A stretch of 22,737 nt of DNA. It comes from an uncultured Clostridia bacterium. GTDB lineage: Bacteria > Bacillota_A > Clostridia > Christensenellales > Aristaeellaceae. Below, piece by piece: positions 15,425 to 22,015 of this stretch (the stretch's first letter is position 1; each line of letters begins with the position of its first letter). Position numbers and translations under genes: made by a program. The stretch covers positions 1 to 22,737 of the forward strand of contig CAMJTZ010000014.1 in the NCBI GenBank assembly GCA_946408865.1, given 5' to 3'. The notes under the pieces are model-generated. The model saw only the letters and a program-made list of their open reading frames with translations, did no database searches and had not been told where the DNA came from.

Positions 15425-16645
15425 TTATTCGTCCGGAGTGTCCTCCGAAACCGTGTTTTCAATGTTTTCCATAAAGTCGTTCCGGCCCGTATCCGGGCCG
15501 ACAGCCGAGAAGTACAGGCCGAAGGCCGTGTTGTCGTGGTCGCCCCCGGGCTGAAATTCATAATGGCCGATTTTCACCTGGGAGACGTGGTACAGGAAGG
15601 CTTCCCCGGCGATGTCAAAGCCGTTTTTCCCGCCGAAGGAGGCCAGGGGCTGCGTCCAGTCCATCGTCACCCGGTTTTCCGGGTATTCATGCAGGTACAG
15701 CTTTTTGACCTGCCAGGGGCCGTACTGTTCCGCGGAATTCCTGTATTTCTGCGGATCCGCCGCGTATTTCAGGCAGGCAATGGCGGAATCCGCCGCGGCC
15801 TTGTGGGCGCTGTGGCCGTATTCCCCTTCCAGCCCGTGGGTGACGACAACCTCCGGCCGGTATCTCCGGAAGCATTCCGTCACCAGGCGGTGCACCCGGG
15901 TCTCGCTCCGCCACAGTTCGTACTGCTTTTTCAGGTTCTGCCGGCCGTTCTTGTCGTGCAGGCCGATAAAGCAGGGATAATACCGGATGCCGCAGTGCCA
16001 GGCGCACTGCAGCAGCTCCAGCTGCCGCTCCCCGCACCCGGGGGTCATCATCGCCAGCTGCACCCTGTACCCGCGGTCCGTGTAGACGGGCATCAGCCCC
16101 GCAAACCACAGCACCTCGTCATCCGGATGAGCAGCCAGGAGCATCAGGTCCGCCTTTTCCAGGTCCTGCCAGTCCTGCACGTCCTCCGGCTTTTTTCCCG
16201 GGCCGAACAGGCGGATCTCGGCGATCCGCAGCGCCTCCCGGCTGGTGGCCGCGATACGGATCCGCTTTGCGGGGGTCTCCAGCGCATGCCAGTTGCTCAG
16301 GTATCTGCTTTCGCCGACGGTCACCCATTCTCCTGCGGCGTTCTCCGCCTGGAGATCATAGGCGTAATCCTTCCCGAAAAGGTCGTACAGCATGACGGAC
16401 ACGCCGTAAACCGGTTCGCCGCATTCCACGGTCAGTCCGTCTTTATTGTTCTTGAACGTAAAATATGTGCTCACGTCCCCGTCGGTCATGGTTTCCGCCC
16501 GGTTGATCTCGCTTTCCTTCCATCTGAACGAAAAAGCGCACTCCGCGGTCAGATCCTCCGCATAAGAACCGGGCGCCTCCGCTCCCGCGGCGCACAGGGG
16601 AATCAGGGCAAGCACCAGGACAAAAAGGAGAAGCCGTCTTTTCAT
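15425..16645 (-). CDS. Secreted PIG-L (LmbE-like) de-N-acetylase with N-terminal discoidin-like domain
   Basis: This 406-residue protein has a signal peptide (MKRRLLLFVLVLALIPLCAA, cleavage near AGA-E). Residues ~35-150 look like an F5/8-type C (discoidin) beta-sandwich (TDGDVSTYFTF, LSNWHALETPAKRIRIAATS, LRIAEIRLFGPG), a typical carbohydrate-binding module. The PIG-L domain follows: AHPDDE at 172-177 and H270 with GHSAH at 277-281, the residues that bind zinc and the catalytic Asp of this metal-dependent family. Members remove N-acetyl groups from GlcNAc-type sugars. Being exported, it should act on wall or exopolysaccharide sugars rather than on bacillithiol precursors. Its ATG overlaps the CotH gene stop by 4 bases. 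Confidence 0.88.
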   Translation of the reverse strand: MKRRLLLFVLVLALIPLCAAGAEAPGSYAEDLTAECAFSFRWKESEINRAETMTDGDVSTYFTFKNNKDGLTVECGEPVYGVSVMLYDLFGKDYAYDLQAENAAGEWVTVGESRYLSNWHALETPAKRIRIAATSREALRIAEIRLFGPGKKPEDVQDWQDLEKADLMLLAAHPDDEVLWFAGLMPVYTDRGYRVQLAMMTPGCGERQLELLQCAWHCGIRYYPCFIGLHDKNGRQNLKKQYELWRSETRVHRLVTECFRRYRPEVVVTHGLEGEYGHSAHKAAADSAIACLKYAADPQKYRNSAEQYGPWQVKKLYLHEYPENRVTMDWTQPLASFGGKNGFDIAGEAFLYHVSQVKIGHYEFQPGGDHDNTAFGLYFSAVGPDTGRNDFMENIENTVSEDTPDE

Positions 16646-18336
16646 TCTTCACGCACCCACGTTTTGTTCAGGAATTCATAGCGCTTTTTCAGATAGTCTT
16701 TGAGGAATTCCACATTTTCACCGAAGGTGTTGCCGGTCTGGGCCACGGTGTTCGATTTCGCGAAACGCGGCCAGCGCTTCCGGTCCATGGCCGCGGAATC
16801 CTTCAGGATTTCCTGCCACCGGTCGATGGACTGCAGCCCTTCCGTCTCCGGCTCCCGCAGGCCCAGCAGCACTTCCACCGCCTGCTTCATCCGCCCGTTC
16901 CAGATGTCCGCCACCAGGCCGCGGAAATCCGCCTGCCGGTAAAGCGCCGGATACCAGGCGGTGTTTCCGCCCTTCGCGATCCAGAGTTTCTCCGGATTCA
17001 GGACGTTGCGCGCGTTGTGTTTCGCCGCGTAGGCGCCGTAGGCGCTGTCATAATCCCACGCGGGACCGGCGAAGATCTTTTCGCTCACGCTGTCCGCGGG
17101 CTTGTAAAAAAACTGGCTGGAGGAATTGCCGTCGTAATTCTCGCTGATTTCCTCAATCATGTACTTGAGCGCCAGGGATTCCGGATCCGCGATCTGTGAA
17201 TAATGCTTCCCGCTGTCCGGGTCTTTTCCGTCCTCTGACATGATAGCATTTTCAAAGGACTGGAACAAGCCTGCAATATACTTCATCTGGGCGACGGAGG
17301 CGTATTCCGGGGATTTGACCACCAGGATGTTTCCGAACCGGGTCGTATACGCGCTGGCTTCCTGCTTGTAGCGCGCCTTGTAGCTTTCGAATTCGATCAG
17401 GTAGCCGCCGGTGATATCCTCCGGATCGGCGGGAATCTCAAAGCCTTTCCAGCGTCTGGGCGTGGGCTCGTAACTCCCGGCCGCTTTGTAAGTTGAAAGC
17501 GGGTTTTCGTTGCGCTCCTCCGTCTCCTTCCCGAGGTCCCGGAGAGACAGGCGGTTTTTATTGATTTCCACCTTTTCAGAGAAAAGATACAGTCCGCGGT
17601 ATTCGTGGTTGATGTACAGCTCCGCCGGCGTATGCTCAGGGGTATACTGAAGCCCGGCCGCCGCCGCCAGGTCCAGGGTAATCTGGTTCCGGATCAGGGA
17701 TTTGTCGCGGTAATTGCCGGTCAGGATCCATTTTTTTGCCTTTCCCATGCCCAGCAGGTCCGCCCCTTCGGCCAGCTTGATCTGGTAGTTTTTCTTCGGA
17801 AAGGTCATGGAGGAGTTCCCGCGGCATTTGATATGCTCCAGAGCGCCGTCGTACTGTACGTCCCCTTCCGGTCCGCGCATCACAAGGGTTCCCGCCTCCA
17901 GGTTTGTCTTTTTCGCTTCAATTTTGCTGACTGTTCCGCTTTCCGTGGTCACGAAAACCGCGGGAAGGCCGGCGGATCCCCGCATCACTGTTACGGGAAG
18001 TTCTTTCTTTCCGATTCTCACTTTTACGTCGCCGGTTTTGACGATGCCCGCGCTGTCCCCGCTTTTGATCTGCCGGGAACCGTAGGTCAGGGAAACCCCC
18101 TCCGCCACGCCGAACTTCATTTCATCGGTCCGCAGAAATCCCGGCAGATACAGCGTGTATCCCCTTCCCTCGTTTTTCGTAAGGGCGATGGCGTCCGCCG
18201 TCAGCGTTCCGTCCGGCGAGATCCAGAAATCCGGTCCATCCGCCAGCGCGAAGGTGAAAACGCCGCACAGCAGAAGGATCCATGCTGAAAGGATAAGGCT
18301 TTTCCAAAAAAATCCTGTGAAAGCATTACGGTTCAT
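16642..18336 (-). CDS. CotH family protein kinase-like, exported
   Basis: This 564-residue protein has a signal anchor or signal peptide (~10-32). After a beta-rich stretch (~35-165) comes the CotH domain: CRGNSSMTFPKKNYQIKL (171-188; cf. RGNSS...PKK in CotH), LIRNQITLDLAAAAGL, LYINHEYRGLYLFSEKVEINK, GGYLIEFE, and the metal-binding/catalytic FAGPAWDYDSAYG (WDYD 427-430). CotH proteins are kinase-fold enzymes; Bacillus CotH phosphorylates spore-coat proteins. Many clostridial members instead sit with surface polysaccharide genes, so the target here is open. ATG 18336 follows GGGAGG at 9 nt and lies 11 bp inside the upstream gene's 3' end. The gene downstream also overlaps, so the three surface proteins are made together. 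Confidence 0.9.
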   Translation of the reverse strand: MNRNAFTGFFWKSLILSAWILLLCGVFTFALADGPDFWISPDGTLTADAIALTKNEGRGYTLYLPGFLRTDEMKFGVAEGVSLTYGSRQIKSGDSAGIVKTGDVKVRIGKKELPVTVMRGSAGLPAVFVTTESGTVSKIEAKKTNLEAGTLVMRGPEGDVQYDGALEHIKCRGNSSMTFPKKNYQIKLAEGADLLGMGKAKKWILTGNYRDKSLIRNQITLDLAAAAGLQYTPEHTPAELYINHEYRGLYLFSEKVEINKNRLSLRDLGKETEERNENPLSTYKAAGSYEPTPRRWKGFEIPADPEDITGGYLIEFESYKARYKQEASAYTTRFGNILVVKSPEYASVAQMKYIAGLFQSFENAIMSEDGKDPDSGKHYSQIADPESLALKYMIEEISENYDGNSSSQFFYKPADSVSEKIFAGPAWDYDSAYGAYAAKHNARNVLNPEKLWIAKGGNTAWYPALYRQADFRGLVADIWNGRMKQAVEVLLGLREPETEGLQSIDRWQEILKDSAAMDRKRWPRFAKSNTVAQTGNTFGENVEFLKDYLKKRYEFLNKTWVREE

Positions 18337-19591
18337 CTGATGATGCCTCCCTGACTCCGATCAGTCCGCTGACCGTGCGCTGGTCTTCCTTCCGGACCTC
18401 CTCCGTCCGGTTGATCAGCTTTCCCATGAAAACCATGCTGGTGGTGTTCCCGCCGTCCAGGTTCAATGCTTCCACCGCGCCGAGCTCCAGCATCTTCCGC
18501 GCCAGCCAGGGGGTGGTCACGCCCACAGCGTCCTTCCTCCGCCCCAGGGCGTCAATGGCCAGGATCGTTCCGTCCTTCGCGATGCCGATGGCCATCCGCG
18601 GCGCCCGGTCGGTGTTGCGCCAGTTGTTCAGGTCGTCGCAGACCTTCCCGTCCTGCACCAGGATCGGGCCGAAGGCGTAGGTGCTGATCACGCCCATGTC
18701 CAGATATTCCTGCGCGGTGTGCGCGTCGGAGGTGAAGGTCTTCATGCTCCCGTCCGCAAACTGCGCGATGATATCCAGCGGCGGCCAGATCCGGGCGTCC
18801 GCGGGCTGGGTCTTTTTCGACCAGATCTTTCTGTCCCGCACCACAATACCCGCCCGCTGGTCATGCCACAACCGGTAGCCGAAAAAATCGTCGCTGACGG
18901 CAAAAACCGCATGATGTTTTTCCGCGATGGTCAGGGGCTTGGCCGGTTCCAGGCCGCTTTTCCGCGGTTTGTCCGGAGACGCTTCGCTCAGCATGGAACC
19001 GAAAAACGCCGGTTCCCGGTACCGCACCGCCGCCACCAGCCAGATATGGGGAGCCGCCTTGTCCGTATGCTGCCGGATTTCCACCCGGATATCCCGGCTG
19101 ACATAGGTCCATTCCCCGGTTTCCCGGCTGGCAAAGAAATAGGGCTCGTCCGCGTCGTAATACCCTTCCGCGTTCAGCTCCGGGGGATGCTCCCCGGCGG
19201 GGGCGGGCATGTCAAAATGATCCGGCACCGTGACCGTCCAGGACGCTGAGGGCATCAGGTCTTCTGCCCGCAGGCCGGAGCGGGTGACGCACAGGTCGGA
19301 AAAAATCAGTTCCTGCAGTTCCGCCGTGGCAATTCCCGTGGCCTTCAGGCCGTTTTTCTTCTGCAGATCCTTAATTTTCTGCGCCGTGCTCCTGTTGTAG
19401 TCGTCGCCGTATTTTTTCGCGGTGATATATCCCAGCTCCCGCAACCGGTCTTTCAGCGCGAGCACGTCCGCTCCCTGATCGCCGGTTTTCAGCGTACGGT
19501 AAGCGCTCTCGCAAAAAACGGATACAGGAAGCAGGGTCAGCAGAAGGAGGAAAACCAGAAGCCGGATCATGAATGTCTTCCGGATGCGCAT
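18326..19591 (-). CDS. Peptidoglycan-binding / phosphodiester glycosidase (NAGPA-like) protein
   Basis: This 421-residue protein starts at ATG 19591, supported by GGGAAAGGA upstream and a signal peptide (MIRLLVFLLLLTLLPVSVFC). An in-frame ATG at 19705 would read through the promoter. Residues ~30-98 form a PG_binding_1 domain (LKTGDQGADVLALKDRLREL, LGY, DLQKKNGL), which anchors proteins to peptidoglycan. The C-terminal half (~240-415) is a phosphodiester glycosidase/NAGPA domain: TYAFGPILVQDGKV, RMAIGIAKDGTILAIDALGR, NLDGGNTTSM (377-386) and VSGLIGVRE. This family cleaves N-acetylglucosamine-1-phosphodiester links or related bonds; in Firmicutes it also occurs with exopolysaccharide genes. 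Its stop overlaps the next gene start. It is the first gene of the unit. Confidence 0.88.
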   Translation of the reverse strand: MRIRKTFMIRLLVFLLLLTLLPVSVFCESAYRTLKTGDQGADVLALKDRLRELGYITAKKYGDDYNRSTAQKIKDLQKKNGLKATGIATAELQELIFSDLCVTRSGLRAEDLMPSASWTVTVPDHFDMPAPAGEHPPELNAEGYYDADEPYFFASRETGEWTYVSRDIRVEIRQHTDKAAPHIWLVAAVRYREPAFFGSMLSEASPDKPRKSGLEPAKPLTIAEKHHAVFAVSDDFFGYRLWHDQRAGIVVRDRKIWSKKTQPADARIWPPLDIIAQFADGSMKTFTSDAHTAQEYLDMGVISTYAFGPILVQDGKVCDDLNNWRNTDRAPRMAIGIAKDGTILAIDALGRRKDAVGVTTPWLARKMLELGAVEALNLDGGNTTSMVFMGKLINRTEEVRKEDQRTVSGLIGVREASSDEP

Positions 19592-19636
19592 GATTGATTT
19601 CCTTTCCCGATTATACTGGTAAATTCCAATTATCAG

Positions 19637-19645
19637 ATTATAACA
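19637..19645 (-). promoter_or_regulatory. Extended -10 promoter of the surface-protein/polA unit
   Basis: On the minus strand TGTTATAAT (19645-19637) is a TGn-TATAAT extended -10; the -35 region is weak. A second TATAAT (19615-19610) is only 18 bp from the ATG and overlaps the ribosome-binding zone, so the former is preferred. Confidence 0.65.
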
Positions 19646-19735
19646 GATTTTATCATTATTTAACATCCCGTGCGCGATCCGCCGGGCTCTCCGGAAAAAA
19701 CCCATGAAACTTTGGCCTGCGCAGCGGCCGGAAGG

Positions 19736-19765
19736 CTGGCAAGCGGCCGGGTTTTATGCTATACT
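19736..19765 (+). promoter_or_regulatory. Promoter of rimO-pgsA
   Basis: Extended -10 TGCTATACT (19757-19765), with a CTGGCA -35 at 19736-19741 and an 18-bp spacer. It includes the in-frame ATG 19756, which argues for the start at 19813. Confidence 0.6.
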
Positions 19766-19812
19766 TCACCAAAGAGGAAACAGGGAACGGAAAGAAGGAG
19801 AGGAGATCCGCC

Positions 19813-21129
19813 ATGTCCTATTCTGTCGGCGTCATTTCGCTTGGCTGCAACAAGAACCGTGTGGATACGGAAACCGCCCTCGGCCTTCTGCAGGAGGACG
19901 GCTTTGTCTTCACGCCCGATCCGGAAGAAGCGGATATCCTCATGGTCAATACCTGCGGTTTCATCGATTCCGCCAAGGAGGAATCCATCAATACCATCCT
20001 CGAGATGGCGCAGTTCAAGGAGTCCGGCCGCTGCCGCCTGCTGGTGGTTACCGGCTGCCTCGCCCAGCGCTATGAAAAATCCCTCCTGGAGGAAATTCCG
20101 GAGATCGACCTGCTCCTGGGCGTCAATCAGTACGCGCAGCTTCCCTCCCTGATCCGGGAGGCGCTGAAAGGAAAGCGCCAAAGCGACTGCCGGGACGATT
20201 TCAGCTACTGCGAGCATTCCCGCGTGCTGACAACGCCCGCCTGGTCCGCCTATGTGCGCATCGGCGAGGGCTGCTCCAACAAATGCACCTTCTGCGCCAT
20301 TCCCCTGATCCGCGGGCCTTACCGCAGCCGCGGGGAGGAGCAGATTTTATCGGAAATCCGCGACCTCGCGGCCCGGGGCGTCCGGGAGCATATCCTCGTC
20401 GCCCAGGACACCACGCGCTACGGCACCGAAACCCACGCCCACACGACCCTGCCGGATCTGATGCGCAAGGCCGCCGCCATCGACGGGGTCGACTGGCTCC
20501 GCGTGCTCTACTGTTATCCGGACGAAACAAGCGACGAGCTGCTGGACGTGCTGGCGGATACGCCGAACATCTGCCCGTATCTCGATATTCCCGTGCAGCA
20601 TATCAACGCGGACCTGCTCCGCCGCATGCACCGCCGGGGAACGCGGGAGGATATCCTGCGCTGCGTCCGCGGCGCCCGAGAGCGGGGGCTGACCCTGCGC
20701 ACCAGCATCATCGTCGGCTTCCCCGGGGAAACGGAGGACCAGTTCCGCGAGCTGCTGGATTTTGTGGCGGAAACGGAGTTTGACCGCCTCGGCGCCTTCA
20801 CCTATTCGCCGGAGGAGAATACCCCCGCGGCGAAAATGCCGGATCAGATTCCGGAGGAAGTCAAACAGGAGCGCTACGCGCGCCTGATGGAACTGCAGCA
20901 GGGCATTTCGCGCCGCCGCAACGCCGCGCGCGTCGGCTCCGTGGAGCAGGTGCTGGTCACCGCCGCGGGGGACGACGGTCTCTGCCTCGGCCGCTCTTCG
21001 CGCGAAGCGCCGGAGACCGACGGTGAAATCTATATTGCCTGCGGCAATTCCGCTCCGGAGCCCGGCCTGTTCATCCCGGTGAAAATCACGGAAGCCGGGG
21101 ATTATGATCTGAAGGGGGTAATGCTGTGA
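19813..21129 (+). CDS. rimO: Ribosomal protein S12 methylthiotransferase RimO
   Basis: This 438-residue radical-SAM enzyme adds a methylthio group to the conserved Asp of ribosomal protein S12 (D88 in E. coli). The N-terminal UPF0004 domain keeps the three cluster Cys (C12 in SLGCNKNRVD, C48 in VNTCGFIDSA, C82 in VTGCLAQRY). The radical-SAM domain has CSNKCTFC (C154, C158, C161), with IPLIRGPYRSR behind it. A C-terminal TRAM domain (~375-438) follows. The RimO-type motifs SLGCNKNRVD and CAIPLIRGPYRSR distinguish it from MiaB. ATG 19813 is preceded by GGAGAGGAG; longer in-frame starts lie in the promoter. Its stop overlaps the start of pgsA (GTGA). Partnership with pgsA is common in Clostridia. 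Confidence 0.96.
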   Translation: MSYSVGVISLGCNKNRVDTETALGLLQEDGFVFTPDPEEADILMVNTCGFIDSAKEESINTILEMAQFKESGRCRLLVVTGCLAQRYEKSLLEEIPEIDLLLGVNQYAQLPSLIREALKGKRQSDCRDDFSYCEHSRVLTTPAWSAYVRIGEGCSNKCTFCAIPLIRGPYRSRGEEQILSEIRDLAARGVREHILVAQDTTRYGTETHAHTTLPDLMRKAAAIDGVDWLRVLYCYPDETSDELLDVLADTPNICPYLDIPVQHINADLLRRMHRRGTREDILRCVRGARERGLTLRTSIIVGFPGETEDQFRELLDFVAETEFDRLGAFTYSPEENTPAAKMPDQIPEEVKQERYARLMELQQGISRRRNAARVGSVEQVLVTAAGDDGLCLGRSSREAPETDGEIYIACGNSAPEPGLFIPVKITEAGDYDLKGVML

Positions 21130-21659
21130 ACCTTCCGAACAAGCTGAGCATCGCCCGGGTGCTGTGCATCCCGGTGATCGCGCTGCTGCTGTATCTGAAT
21201 GACGACGCCTGCCGCATCGCGGCGGTGATCCTGTTTATCCTGGCCTCCCTGACGGATCTGCTGGACGGCCATATTGCCCGCAAGTACAATCTCGTCACCG
21301 ATTTCGGCAAGTTCATCGATCCGGTGGCCGACAAGCTGCTGGTGCTGACGACGCTGGTGATGCTCGTCCGCGGCGGGCTGATGGAAGCCTGGGTCGTGCT
21401 GATGATCCTCAGCCGCGAGCTGGCGGTGGACGGGCTGCGCATGGTGGCCGTCGGCCAGGGCAAGGTCATCGCCGCCGGGAAGATTGGCAAATGGAAAACC
21501 ACCTTCCAGATGGTCACCATCGTCGTGATCCTGCTGTTCAACAAGGCCTGTTTCGTCACCTGGTATACAGGCGTCCTGACGGGGGTTTCCGTCGCCCTGA
21601 CGCTCTGGTCCGGTGTGGATTATTTCGTCCGGAACAGATCCGTTCTGTCCACGAAATAA
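21126..21659 (+). CDS. pgsA: CDP-diacylglycerol-glycerol-3-phosphate 3-phosphatidyltransferase
   Basis: This 177-residue membrane enzyme makes phosphatidylglycerol phosphate, the committed step to phosphatidylglycerol and cardiolipin. It has the full CDP-alcohol phosphatidyltransferase motif: D44-x2-D47-G48-x2-A51-R52-x8-G61-x3-D65-x3-D69 (TDLLDGHIARKYN / DFGKFIDPVADK), the residues that bind metal and CDP. About five to six hydrophobic helices surround it. GTG 21126 overlaps the rimO stop by 4 bases, with GAAGGGGG before it. It is the last gene before the predicted origin; no intrinsic terminator lies directly behind it, so readthrough toward dnaN is possible. Confidence 0.95.
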   Translation: MNLPNKLSIARVLCIPVIALLLYLNDDACRIAAVILFILASLTDLLDGHIARKYNLVTDFGKFIDPVADKLLVLTTLVMLVRGGLMEAWVVLMILSRELAVDGLRMVAVGQGKVIAAGKIGKWKTTFQMVTIVVILLFNKACFVTWYTGVLTGVSVALTLWSGVDYFVRNRSVLSTK

Positions 21660-21672
21660 AAGGCTTTGCAGG

Positions 21673-21725
21673 TTTTCCACAGCCGGTTTTCCACAGGGGA
21701 TAAATTCTGTGGATTCTGTGGATTG
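21673..21725. other. DnaA-box cluster 1
   Basis: Four box-like 9-mers: TTTTCCACA (21673-21681 and 21687-21695, each 8 of 9 to TTATCCACA), then two inverted copies TGTGGATTC (21708-21716) and TGTGGATTG (21717-21725), each 7 of 9 and placed back to back. Confidence 0.65.
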
Positions 21726-21776
21726 TTTTTTCCTTTTTCCGCCCGGAAAACCGGATTTCCGCTCCGGACCCCGCGC

Positions 21777-21811
21777 TTTCCGCCGAACCGCCTCCGGAGG
21801 AGCGGCGGAAA
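21777..21811. repeat. Long GC-rich hairpin inside oriC
   Basis: TTTCCGCCG (21777-21785) pairs with CGGCGGAAA (21803-21811), enclosing the palindrome CCTCCGGAGG (21791-21800). It separates the two DnaA-box clusters. There is no terminator-like T-run. Confidence 0.6.
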
Positions 21812-21863
21812 AAAGAAGGATTTCTGTCTCCGGGTATGGAATATCTACAGACGGACCTGAAAA

Positions 21864-21892
21864 AGTGGATAAGTTTCCACAGTTTATGCACA
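21864..21892. other. DnaA-box cluster 2, with perfect box
   Basis: AGTGGATAA (21864-21872, reverse, 8 of 9), GTTTCCACA (21873-21881, 7 of 9) and TTATGCACA (21884-21892, perfect TTATNCACA) in close succession. Confidence 0.8.
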
Positions 21893-21936
21893 CCCGCAAA
21901 GCAAGGAAAATCAAGGGTTTCCAATGGTTTTCCCCG

Positions 21937-22000
21937 ATTTTCACAGGCCTTACTACTACTACTGTTTATATATTATTACGTTACATATATTCTTCTGAAG
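21937..22000 (+). other. Predicted DnaA-trio unwinding element
   Basis: A degenerate box ATTTTCACA (21937-21945), the GC cluster GGCC (21946-21949), then TTA-CTA-CTA-CTA (21950-21961). The bottom strand reads 3'-AAT-GAT-GAT-GAT-5', fitting the DnaA-trio consensus 3'-(G/A)AT-5'. The following 21965-22000 is AT-rich. The boxes lie on the correct side for DnaA loading onto this strand. Confidence 0.8.
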
Positions 22001-22015
22001 CGAGGTTGAATTCCG

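Larger units (their letters stand above)
21660..22015. other. oriC: Predicted chromosomal replication origin (oriC)
   Basis: This 356-bp gene-free stretch between pgsA and dnaN holds a DnaA-box cluster in two groups (21673-21725 and 21864-21892), a degenerate box next to a GGCC cluster, four DnaA-trios (21950-21961) and an AT-rich stretch (21965-22000). Box-like 9-mers are TTTTCCACA at 21673 and 21687, and TGTGGATTC/G (reverse) at 21708 and 21717; AGTGGATAA (reverse, 8 of 9) at 21864; GTTTCCACA at 21873; TTATGCACA (perfect TTATNCACA) at 21884. The order boxes, GC clamp, trios, AT-rich DUE is that of a basal unwinding system. dnaN lies next to it; parS is 11.5 kb away. Weak boxes alone would not persuade; the combination does. 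Confidence 0.85.

Noticed and set aside
12838..15474. Very long open frame on the plus strand across polA
   Set aside because: It lies entirely antisense to a well-recognised polA, has a His/Arg/Gln/Val-rich composition typical of GC-rich shadow frames, and no domain or ribosome binding site.
19756..19812. Upstream in-frame ATG start of rimO at 19756
   Set aside because: It lies within the extended -10 promoter, lacks a ribosome binding site, and the SD GGAGAGGAG sits before 19813, where the conserved RimO N-terminus begins.
21841..21849. ATATCTACA as an additional DnaA box
   Set aside because: Only 7 of 9 with changes at positions 1 and 6; not counted alone, though it lies near cluster 2.
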